This document shows positions 1 through 6,689 of a stretch of DNA of 11,066 bases, one piece after another (the stretch's first letter is position 1; every line of letters begins with the position of its first letter). This stretch comes from RYN-433 sp036558265 (GTDB lineage: Bacteria > Planctomycetota > Phycisphaerae > Tepidisphaerales > Tepidisphaeraceae): the NCBI GenBank assembly GCA_036558265.1, contig DATBFY010000714.1, positions 1 through 11,066 on the forward strand, written 5' to 3'. Made by a program: the position numbers and the translations under genes. The notes under the pieces were generated by a model, which ran no database searches, was not told the origin of the DNA, and saw only the letters and a program-made list of their open reading frames with translations.

Positions 1-3000
1 CTGATTGTCGGCTCGAAGGTTTATGGATGGGATCCGGCCAGTTCCACGTGGAACAAATTGCCCTTGGCCCTCCCGACCGGCATGACGTTGGCGAACGGCG
101 GTTTTCTCGTGGACGTGGACGAGAACGGCATGGACGACCTGCTCCTCTCGAACGATCAGCGATGCGCGCTTTACCTGATGGATTCGATGCAAAAGGGCTG
201 GACGCGCAAGGTCTTTGACGTGAAGCGCGGGCAGCAGAACGGGAAGTACGACCTGCTGCCGGTCGTGCGGTCCGACGGCAGCAACAACGGCTTGTGGGTC
301 CACTCGCGCACGCTCTGGTGGCAGAATGAAGACACGGACAAGCTGCCGAACCTGGTCGATCGGCGGTCGTTCAACACGCTGCTGCGTGAGACCGAGCCGC
401 TGGCGAAATCTCCCGCGGCATCCATGGCGTGCATCAGGCTCGCGCCGGGATACAAGATCGAACTGGTGGCCGCCGAACCGCTGGTACAGGATCCGATGGC
501 CTTCGCCTGGGGGCCGGACGGGAAGATGTGGGTCGTCGAGATGGCGGATTATCCGCTGGGCGAGGATGGGCATGGCAAGCCGGGTGGCCGGGTGCGCTTC
601 CTGGAGGACACCGACGGCGACGGCGTTTACGACAAGTCCACCATCTTCCTCCACGACGCGCCGTATCCGACGTCGGTCCTGCCGTGGAAGAAGGGCGTGC
701 TGGTGGCCGCCGCGCCGGACATTTTTTACGCCCAGGACACCGACGGCGACGGCAAGGCGGACAAGCGCGAGGTGCTCTTCACCGGCTTCAAGGAAGGAAA
801 CCAGCAGCACCGGTTGAATCACCTGTCGTTCGGGCTGGACAACTGGATTTACGGCGCCAACGGCGACAGCGGTGGCACCGTTAAGTCGATCAAGACCGGG
901 AAATCGGTGAGTATTTCCGGGCGGGATTTCCGGTTCCGGCCGGACACGGGGGAGTTCGAGGCGATCGCGGGGCAGTCGCAGTTCGGGCGATCGCGCACGG
1001 ACGGCGGCGACTGGTTCGGGTGCAACAATTCCAACCCGCTGTGGCACTTCCCGCTGGACGAACACTACCTGAAGCGAAACCCGCACGTGCCGGCCTCGTC
1101 CGGCGCACTGCGCGTGGACGTGCCGCCGATCCCGGGGGCATCGCCGGTCTTCCCGATCAGCGTGACACGGGCGCGGTTCAATGACCCGCAGGCGGCCAAT
1201 CACTTCACCAGCGCGTGCTCGGTACACGTGTATCGGGACGACCTGCTGCCGGTTCCTGCCGGAAGTCTGGAGGTGTTCGTTTCCGAGCCGGTGCACAACC
1301 TGGTGCATCGGGAGATCGTCACGCCCGCCGGGTTCACGTTCGCCGGCAAGCGGGCGCCGGGCGAGGAGGCCTCGGAGTTCCTGGCGTCGAGCGACGAGTG
1401 GTTCAGGCCGACGACCGTGGACACCGGGCCGGATGGGGCGCTGTACATCGCGGACATGTACCGCCAGGTCATCGAGCATCCGCAGTGGATCCCCAAGGAT
1501 TGGCAAGAGCGCCTCGACCTTCGCGCCGGGCACGAGTTGGGGCGCATCTATCGCATCACGCCAACGACCGCTAAGCCGCGAACGATCAAACGGCTCAACA
1601 AGCTGGACGACGTGGGTCTGGTGGCCGCACTGGACAGCTCTAATGGCTGGCAGCGGGACCTGGCGCAGTGGATGCTGCTCTGGCGGCGCAGTCCGGCCGC
1701 CGGGCCGGCACTGGAGGAGCTGCTGAAGAACTCGAAGAACCCCTTGGCGCGGGCGCACGCGCTCTGGACGCTGGCGGGGCTGGCGCCGGATGCGGAGCTC
1801 AAGCCGCGCGTGATCGTGGAGGCGCTGGCGGATTCGGCGGCAACCGTGCGGCGGCAGGCGGTGAAGATCGCCGAACGATTCCTGGGTGGGAATGAAGCCG
1901 CCAAGCCGCAGGCGGCGGACGTGGGCTGGGCGCTGGCACAGATGTCGAACGAGGCTGACCCGCAGGTGCGGTTGCAGCTCGCCTACTCGCTGGGCGAGTG
2001 GGACGATCCGCGGGCGGCCGACGTGCTGGCGCGGCTGGCGGCGCAGGACAGCGCCGATCGCTTCATGCTGGCGGCCATCCTCAGCTCGATCAACGAGCAC
2101 AACGTCAGGGCGGTGGCGGCCGCGGTGACCGAGGAGGCGGAGCGGAATCCTCCATCGCCGGCATTGCTCGCGGGACTGTTCCGCGCGGCGGTCGGCACGA
2201 GCAACGGCGACGCGATCGCCTCGACGCTGGCGGCGCTGACGGCCAAGCGCGGCGCTGGGCAATATGCGCCCTGGCAGTTCCAGACGATGGCCAACCTGCT
2301 CGATTCACTCGACGAGTCGGGCCTGGACCTGTCGAAGCTGGGGAAGGACAACCGCGCCATCGCTGCGGCCGCCAAGGGCGTGGACGACGTCGTGCGGGGC
2401 GCGCGGACGACGGCATCGGACGAAGGCGCGACGCCGGATCTCCGCGCGGCGGCCGTGGGATTGCTTGGGCGGGACCCGGTCAATCGCAAGCAGGACCTGG
2501 CCGCGCTCGATCGGATGCTTTCACCGCAATCGCTGCGGGAGCTTCAGGCGGCGGTGATCTGGGCGATCGCGAGGCGGCGCGAGGGGGGTCTGGCGAAGAC
2601 GTTGCTCGACCATTGGAAGGGCCTGACGCCCGACCTGCGCGCCAGTGCGGTGGACGCGATGCTCGCGCGCAACGAACGCGCCAAGATGCTGCTCGATGCC
2701 GTCGAGAAGAAGAGCATCCTGCCGACGGAGATCGATCCGGCCCGGCGGCAGCGGCTCCTGCAGTCGCCGGACAAGTCCGTCCGCGAACGGGCGGAAGCGC
2801 TGCTCGCCGATGTGGTCAGCCCCAACCGCCAGAAGGTGATCGATGCGCTCTCGGAGGCGGCGATCCTCAAGGGGGATGCGGCCAAGGGCCAGCAGATCTT
2901 CACCAACACCTGCGCGCAGTGCCACCGCCTGGGTGAGATCGGCAAGGTTGTCGGGCCGGATCTGTTGTCGGTCGGGGACAAGTCGCCGCAGGGGCTGCTG

Positions 3001-3276
3001 ATCGCGATCCTCGATCCCAACCGCGCGGTCGAGCCGCGCTATGTGAACTACATCGCGACCACGCGCGACGGCGAGACGTACACGGGCCTGCTCGCGGCGG
3101 AGGCGGCCACATCAATCACGCTCCTGGGCCCCGACGCCCAGCAGCAGACGATCCGGCGTCAGGATTTGACCGACCTGCGGAGCAGCAACACGTCCCTGAT
3201 GCCCGAGGGCATCGAGGCGAACCTCAAGGCGCAGGACCTGGCGGACCTGATCGCGTTCGTGCGGGCGGCGAGGTGA
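1..3276 (+). CDS. PVC-type dehydrogenase / HEAT-repeat / cytochrome c protein, 5'-truncated
   Basis: The frame is open from base 1, so the true start lies upstream; the TTG at 58 is only an internal leucine codon. The gene ends TGA followed directly by an in-frame TAG. In order it shows: an FG-GAP/VCBS-like piece (about 1-300, with DVDENGMDDLLL); a PVC-type membrane-bound dehydrogenase propeller (about 430-1566, with PMAFAWGPDGKMWVVEMADYP and two DTDGDG calcium-loop-like motifs near 607 and 736); an alpha-helical HEAT-like region rich in Ala, Leu and Arg (about 1590-2860); and a heme domain (2872-3273) with CAQCH at 2911-2925 and a likely axial Met in SLMPEG at 3199-3201. Family knowledge: such proteins abound in Planctomycetota and Verrucomicrobiota, are usually exported, and are thought to oxidise sugars or similar substrates and pass electrons to the c-heme. 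The substrate is unknown. The signal peptide, if any, is outside the window. The domain assignment is strong; the enzymatic role is inferred. Confidence 0.93.
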   Translation: MIVGSKVYGWDPASSTWNKLPLALPTGMTLANGGFLVDVDENGMDDLLLSNDQRCALYLMDSMQKGWTRKVFDVKRGQQNGKYDLLPVVRSDGSNNGLWVHSRTLWWQNEDTDKLPNLVDRRSFNTLLRETEPLAKSPAASMACIRLAPGYKIELVAAEPLVQDPMAFAWGPDGKMWVVEMADYPLGEDGHGKPGGRVRFLEDTDGDGVYDKSTIFLHDAPYPTSVLPWKKGVLVAAAPDIFYAQDTDGDGKADKREVLFTGFKEGNQQHRLNHLSFGLDNWIYGANGDSGGTVKSIKTGKSVSISGRDFRFRPDTGEFEAIAGQSQFGRSRTDGGDWFGCNNSNPLWHFPLDEHYLKRNPHVPASSGALRVDVPPIPGASPVFPISVTRARFNDPQAANHFTSACSVHVYRDDLLPVPAGSLEVFVSEPVHNLVHREIVTPAGFTFAGKRAPGEEASEFLASSDEWFRPTTVDTGPDGALYIADMYRQVIEHPQWIPKDWQERLDLRAGHELGRIYRITPTTAKPRTIKRLNKLDDVGLVAALDSSNGWQRDLAQWMLLWRRSPAAGPALEELLKNSKNPLARAHALWTLAGLAPDAELKPRVIVEALADSAATVRRQAVKIAERFLGGNEAAKPQAADVGWALAQMSNEADPQVRLQLAYSLGEWDDPRAADVLARLAAQDSADRFMLAAILSSINEHNVRAVAAAVTEEAERNPPSPALLAGLFRAAVGTSNGDAIASTLAALTAKRGAGQYAPWQFQTMANLLDSLDESGLDLSKLGKDNRAIAAAAKGVDDVVRGARTTASDEGATPDLRAAAVGLLGRDPVNRKQDLAALDRMLSPQSLRELQAAVIWAIARRREGGLAKTLLDHWKGLTPDLRASAVDAMLARNERAKMLLDAVEKKSILPTEIDPARRQRLLQSPDKSVRERAEALLADVVSPNRQKVIDALSEAAILKGDAAKGQQIFTNTCAQCHRLGEIGKVVGPDLLSVGDKSPQGLLIAILDPNRAVEPRYVNYIATTRDGETYTGLLAAEAATSITLLGPDAQQQTIRRQDLTDLRSSNTSLMPEGIEANLKAQDLADLIAFVRAAR
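607..762 (+). other. Two DxDGDG calcium-binding-like loops in the dehydrogenase propeller
   Basis: The encoded protein has DTDGDGVYDK starting at base 607 and DTDGDGKADK starting at base 736, 129 bases apart. Regularly spaced Asp-x-Asp-Gly-Asp-Gly loops are typical calcium sites in extracellular propeller and dockerin-like proteins. They are conserved in this PVC dehydrogenase family and suggest the protein works outside the cytoplasm. Calcium binding is inferred from the motif alone. Confidence 0.6.
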
Positions 3277-3308
3277 TAGCGGATCGGACGTATACATGAG
3301 TAGTGCCT

Positions 3309-3330
3309 TCACGGGCAAGGATTCCCGTGA
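3309..3330. terminator. Possible hairpin terminator after the dehydrogenase gene
   Basis: The arms tcacggg (3309-3315) and cccgtga (3324-3330) pair perfectly over 7 bp around an 8-base loop, 32 bases after the stop codon. There is no T-run after it, so it is not a textbook intrinsic terminator. It could be a 3'-end stabilising hairpin. Confidence 0.35.
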
Positions 3331-3347
3331 TACGTTCTCGACGTGCC

Positions 3348-3364
3348 GGACGGAAATTCCGTCC
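3348..3364. promoter_or_regulatory. 17-base palindrome, possible operator or second hairpin
   Basis: ggacggaa and ttccgtcc flank a single central A, giving a perfect 8+1+8 palindrome. It lies 17 bases after the preceding hairpin, about 30 bases before the possible -10-like taccat, and 121 bases before the PAS gene start. As DNA it could be bound by a dimeric regulator; as RNA it would form a 7-bp stem with a 3-base loop. No T-run follows, which slightly favours an operator over a terminator. The role is inferred. Confidence 0.3.
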
Positions 3365-3476
3365 ACTGGCGGGAAGAAATGACCGGAGGGGTGCTACCAT
3401 ATTACAGGGGGCTTTCGTCCGGGTTTCGTTCTTCGCTCCTCGCGCGCCGCACCGCCGGTCGCGCGCACCCCTGCAC

Positions 3477-3481
3477 GGAGG
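3477..3481 (+). promoter_or_regulatory. Ribosome binding site that sets the PAS gene start
   Basis: GGAGG at 3477-3481 sits 4 bases ahead of the ATG at 3486. It is the best Shine-Dalgarno match in the region and supports the start at 3486 over the in-frame ATG at 3303, which would add 61 Arg-rich residues ahead of the first membrane helix. Confidence 0.65.
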
Positions 3482-3485
3482 CTCG

Positions 3486-4682
3486 ATGTCCCCTTCTTCG
3501 TCAAAAGTGTTCCGCACGATCGGCCGCTATGCGCTGGCGGTGGGATCGGTCGGCGCGGCAGTGGGGTTGCGGTGGTTGCTGACCGACCTGATCGGGCGCG
3601 AGAGCCCGTTCCTGCTCTGCCTGATCGCGGTGGCGGCGACGGCCTGGTACGCCGGGGTGGGGCCGGCAATCCTGGCGACGGGGCTGGGGATGGTCGTGAC
3701 GGCGGTGGACGCCGGACGGCACTCGATCCGTCCCGGGCCGCTCGACGAGATCATCGCGGTCACCTTCTTTGCGATCGTGGCAGGGGCGCTGTCGTTCATC
3801 GCGGACGCGCGGCGGCGCTCCGAGCGGGCGCGGGACGCGTCGCTCGCGGGCGAGCGCGCCGCCCGGGCCGAGCTCGAGCGGGCCCTGCAATCGCTTGCAG
3901 CTTCCGAAGAGCGCTATCGCCTGGTCGCCACGGTGACCAACGACGCGCTATGGGACTACGACGTGCGCAGCGGGCGCGTCGAGCGCGCCGAAGGGATGCA
4001 CCGGGTCTTCGGCTACAAGCCCGAGCAGGTCAAGCCGCACCTGCAATGGTGGTCGGATCGGATCCACCCTGACGACCGCGACCGGGTGGTGCGGTCGTTC
4101 GAGGCGGCGCTGGCGTCGGACGCCGTGCTGTGGAGCGAGCAATACCTCTACCAGGCTGCGAACGGGTCATATGCGACGGTCGCCGACCGGGCGCATGTGC
4201 TCCGCCACGCGACCGGGCATCCGCTGCGCGTGATCGGCTCGATGCTGGACATCACCGCGCTGACCCATGCGCAGCGGGCGCTGCGCGAAAGCCAGACGTT
4301 CCTGCGGCGGCTGATCCGAACGGTTCCCACGCTGATCGTTCTACTGGACCCGGCGGGGAAGATCGCCCTGTTCAATCGGGCCGCTGAGGAGTTGACCGGC
4401 TACCGACGACGGCAGGTGATGGGAAAGTCGCTCGCGGAACTGCTGCTGCCGCCCGAGGCGGCGGCCGATTACCGCCGGCACCTGGCCGACCCGCTCTCGC
4501 CCATGGCGCGCGAGCCGCTGGAGACCGCGGTGCGGACGCGGGAGGGGCAGACCAGGGTGGTCGAGTGGCGCTTCGCGCCGCTGCCGGCGCCCGATTCGGA
4601 TCTGCCCTACCTGCTGGGGACGGGGGTGGACGTGACGGAGCGCGTTGGGGTTGCCGTGGAATCGGAGCGTGCGATTGCGTGA
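3486..4682 (+). CDS. Membrane-anchored double-PAS sensor protein without an output domain
   Basis: The start chosen gives 398 residues, set by the GGAGG just upstream. Residues about 12-106 contain four hydrophobic segments (near 12-34, 40-57, 58-75 and 88-106), resembling the DUF4118/KdpD-type membrane module found in sensor kinases. A charged, probably coiled-coil linker follows (about 107-140, rich in Arg, Glu and Ala). A PAS domain with PAC region spans about 141-257 (SEERYRLVA, WDYDV, IHPDDRDRV, GSMLDIT). A second PAS spans about 268-386 (FNRAAEELTGYRR, GTGVDVTER). The protein stops 12 residues after DVTER. That is where such proteins normally continue into a histidine kinase, GGDEF or another PAS, and no kinase-like coding follows in any frame before the next gene. 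It is either a sensor that works through a partner or the remnant of a larger kinase. The ligand is unknown. Confidence 0.85.
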   Translation: MSPSSSKVFRTIGRYALAVGSVGAAVGLRWLLTDLIGRESPFLLCLIAVAATAWYAGVGPAILATGLGMVVTAVDAGRHSIRPGPLDEIIAVTFFAIVAGALSFIADARRRSERARDASLAGERAARAELERALQSLAASEERYRLVATVTNDALWDYDVRSGRVERAEGMHRVFGYKPEQVKPHLQWWSDRIHPDDRDRVVRSFEAALASDAVLWSEQYLYQAANGSYATVADRAHVLRHATGHPLRVIGSMLDITALTHAQRALRESQTFLRRLIRTVPTLIVLLDPAGKIALFNRAAEELTGYRRRQVMGKSLAELLLPPEAAADYRRHLADPLSPMAREPLETAVRTREGQTRVVEWRFAPLPAPDSDLPYLLGTGVDVTERVGVAVESERAIA

Positions 4683-4769
4683 GGACCTGCACCTTCGGTG
4701 CGACCGCTAACTGGTTGCCGGCGAGGGGGCGTGCTTGGGCAGGATCCGCGTCTGGATTAACATGCCCGA

Positions 4770-5498
4770 ATGCCGATCGCGCTGAGCTTCCTTGCCCATC
4801 CGGACGACGCCGAGATCCTGTGCGCCGGGACGCTGATCCGTCTCGCGGACGCGGGGTGGCAGATCCACATCGCGACGGCCACACCCGGCGATTGCGGGAC
4901 GACGAAGGAGACGCGCTGGGACATCAGCGCGATCCGCACGAACGAGGCGAAGCGTGCGGCAGCCGTCATCGGGGCGACGTATCACTGCCTGGACGAGCGC
5001 GACGGGCTGGTCGTATACGACAAGCCGACCGTGCAGAAGGCGACGGACCTCTTCCGCCGCGTCAAGCCCGACCTGGTCTTCACCCACGCCCAGGACGACT
5101 ACATGATGGATCACGTCGAGACCAGCCGCCTGGCGCGGGCCGCCAGCTTCCTGTTCGGCGCGCCCAACATCTCGGCGTTCCCGCTGCTGCCCGGCTCGAA
5201 GATCCCGCACCTCTACTACTGCGACCCGATCGAGGGGATCGATTCGCTGGGCCGGCCGGCGCAGCCGACGACGATCATCGACGTAACCGCGCAGCACGAG
5301 AAGAAGCTCCAGATGCTGGCCTGCCACGCCAGCCAGCGCGAGTGGCTGCGGGCCCATCACGGGATGGACGAATACCTGGAAGCCGTGCGGCGTCATGACG
5401 CCGAGCGGGGAAAGCTGGTCGACAAGCCATACGCCGAGGCGTTCGTGCAGCACCGCGGGCACGCGTATCCGCGCGAGGACCTCCTGGCAACTCTTTAG
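4770..5498 (+). CDS. PIG-L / LmbE family zinc-dependent N-deacetylase
   Basis: The 242-residue length is typical of the family. The N-terminus carries the signature AHPDDAE at residues 9-15, where His10 and Asp13 are expected zinc ligands and Asp12 the general base. The second metal motif, TH-AQDDYMMDH at residues 105-115, supplies the third ligand, probably His115. Family members remove acetyl from N-acetylglucosamine-type sugars, for example in GPI precursor, mycothiol, bacillithiol or antibiotic pathways. Size and motifs are compatible with a BshB1-like bacillithiol-pathway enzyme, but I cannot separate that from a glycan deacetylase. No signal peptide is visible, so it is cytoplasmic. The start is the ATG at 4770; an ATG at 4762 is out of frame. 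No good Shine-Dalgarno precedes it, so initiation may be weak or from a very short leader. It lies 87 bases after the PAS gene on the same strand and converges on the glycosyltransferase operon, whose pathway it may serve. Confidence 0.92.
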   Translation: MPIALSFLAHPDDAEILCAGTLIRLADAGWQIHIATATPGDCGTTKETRWDISAIRTNEAKRAAAVIGATYHCLDERDGLVVYDKPTVQKATDLFRRVKPDLVFTHAQDDYMMDHVETSRLARAASFLFGAPNISAFPLLPGSKIPHLYYCDPIEGIDSLGRPAQPTTIIDVTAQHEKKLQMLACHASQREWLRAHHGMDEYLEAVRRHDAERGKLVDKPYAEAFVQHRGHAYPREDLLATL

Positions 5499-5527
5499 GG
5501 TGGGCTTCCGCCGGCTTCGCCCACCTT
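5497..5527. terminator. Bidirectional terminator hairpin between convergent genes
   Basis: The arms agggtgggc (5497-5505) and gcccacctt (5519-5527) form a 9-bp stem with one G-T wobble around a 13-base loop. The structure fills the 27-base gap between the deacetylase and the minus-strand glycosyltransferase, and the arms include bases of both stop codons (TAG at 5496-5498, TAA at 5526-5528 read on the minus strand). Read rightwards the stem is followed by only a weak T-containing stretch (acatccttag); read leftwards it is followed by aaagag. Without a strong U-tract, termination efficiency is uncertain. Confidence 0.6.
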
Positions 5528-6689
5528 ACATCCTTAGTTCCGCCAGCATCTGCCCCGCGACCTTCTTCGCCTCGAAATACTCCTGTCCGATCGCCCGTGC
5601 CGCGTCGCATTGACACTTGTAATTCGAGTTGATCCGATCGATGGCCGCAAGGGCCTGGTCCATTGTGGTAAAGCCGAACAGCCCATCGCCCGTCGGCAGC
5701 ACGTTTGAGAAACCGGTGTCCTGCGAGACGACGGGCTTACCACTGGCGAGGTAGCACGCGTCCCGCTCGCTGAACCAGCCGCTGCGCAGGCGCACGTTCT
5801 GGTCCTTGGCGACGGTAAACTGTGCTCTCGAGCGGCGGAAGAACTCGGGATAGCGGCCGAAGATGTCGTACGACATCTCCAACGGCGGCGTCACCCGCCA
5901 GCCGTGACGCTCGAGGAATCGCCGGTCTTCCGCCGAGCAGTTCATCCCCAGTTCGAACGGCTGGCTCGTGCGGCTCGGCAGGTCGATGAACCGCTCCCAC
6001 TCGTGGTGCTTGCTCCAGCGGTAGGTGTCGCCACGCCACGTGACGTCGTTGTCCGACTGGCGGTAGTTGCCGATCGTGGTGAAGTATTTCGCCTCCGGGT
6101 CATACGCCATCGGCCACAGGTCCAGGTCGATCGGCTGGCGCGTCTTGACGAACGACAGCCCGCACAGCGGCACCCCACAGTCGGTCCCGCCGTAGTTCTC
6201 GCCGTAAGTGACGATCGCGTGGTGATTGCCGTACGCCTCGCGAGTGTGCGCATCCCCCTCGTCGAGACGCAGTTCGGCCGTGACCGGATCGGTCTCCAGA
6301 TAAACGCGGTACGGGGCAGCCAGGTGCGGCTCTCGAAGGTCCGTCGCGCCGACAATGTTCAGCAACACATCGCACGAACGGTACAACTCGTCCAGTTGCG
6401 GCGACGTGAGACTCCAGCACGCGCCCTCGCGATCGGCCAGCCGATACGCCCACCTTCCCGCCAGCCCAATCCGCGCCAGGCACGTGTCGATGTGCCGCAC
6501 GGCATAGCGGCAGTCATCCGTCACCGTGTTCTGCTCGGGGTCGTACGGCCAGACCGTGTCGTCCTCGACGTACCAAACGTCATGCCCGTTGGCCGCCAGC
6601 CCGCGAAGCCAGTTCAGGTAAAGCCACGTCTGCCCGCCGAACGGGCAGCGGCCCATCATGCCCAGGACGACCAGTCGCAGTTGCTTCAC
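5526..6689 (-). CDS. GT-B glycosyltransferase, CgeB-like
   Basis: This 387-residue protein starts at GTG (6689-6687), overlapping the TGA of the preceding GT4 gene as GTGA, so it is probably translated by coupling. The N-terminus (RLVVLGMMGRCPFGGQTWLY, residues 5-24) is a Rossmann-like opening with a Gly-rich donor-side loop. The C-terminal third (about 270-375) matches the Glyco_trans_1_2 / CgeB type: a segment LRSGWFSERDACYLASGKPV (301-320), then DTGFSNVLPTGDGLFGF (324-340) and a helical end with INSNYKCQCDAARAIGQEY. It probably transfers a sugar from a nucleotide-sugar donor in the cytoplasm; donor and acceptor are unknown. No membrane segment or signal peptide is seen. It is the last gene of the operon and ends at the shared terminator. 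Confidence 0.85.
   Translation of the reverse strand: MKQLRLVVLGMMGRCPFGGQTWLYLNWLRGLAANGHDVWYVEDDTVWPYDPEQNTVTDDCRYAVRHIDTCLARIGLAGRWAYRLADREGACWSLTSPQLDELYRSCDVLLNIVGATDLREPHLAAPYRVYLETDPVTAELRLDEGDAHTREAYGNHHAIVTYGENYGGTDCGVPLCGLSFVKTRQPIDLDLWPMAYDPEAKYFTTIGNYRQSDNDVTWRGDTYRWSKHHEWERFIDLPSRTSQPFELGMNCSAEDRRFLERHGWRVTPPLEMSYDIFGRYPEFFRRSRAQFTVAKDQNVRLRSGWFSERDACYLASGKPVVSQDTGFSNVLPTGDGLFGFTTMDQALAAIDRINSNYKCQCDAARAIGQEYFEAKKVAGQMLAELRM

Larger units (their letters stand above)
3277..3485. other. Intergenic region with two inverted repeats ahead of the PAS gene
   Basis: This 209-base gap is the longest non-coding stretch in the window. It holds a 7-bp hairpin (3309-3330) and a 17-base palindrome (3348-3364), listed separately, and an AT-richer spot with taccat at 3395-3400 followed by attaca that could be a -10 element. 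I find no convincing -35 box, so no promoter is called. The last part (about 3410-3475) is C/G-rich without clear structure. A frame in phase with the PAS gene is open from 3303 but codes an Arg-rich run without domain character. Confidence 0.5.

Noticed and set aside
58..60. TTG as the start of the first gene
   Set aside because: The same frame is open back to base 1 with plausible protein sequence (VYGWDPASSTWNKLPL), so the gene is truncated by the window edge.
429..884. 151-residue overlapping plus-strand frame in the dehydrogenase gene
   Set aside because: Low-complexity Arg/Gly/Ala composition and complete overlap with conserved propeller motifs in the true frame.
1998..2936. 312-residue plus-strand frame inside the dehydrogenase gene
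   Set aside because: Very Gly/Arg-rich, no domain, fully nested in a different frame of a well-supported gene: a GC-bias shadow.
3303..3485. In-frame upstream extension of the PAS gene from the ATG at 3303
   Set aside because: It would add 61 Arg-rich residues before the first membrane helix, overlaps the two inverted repeats, and lacks a ribosome site; GGAGG ahead of 3486 is a better start.
4689..4701. Small inverted repeat just after the PAS gene stop (gcacc, loop ttc, ggtgc)
   Set aside because: The stem is only 5 bp and no T-run follows, so it is too weak to call a terminator.
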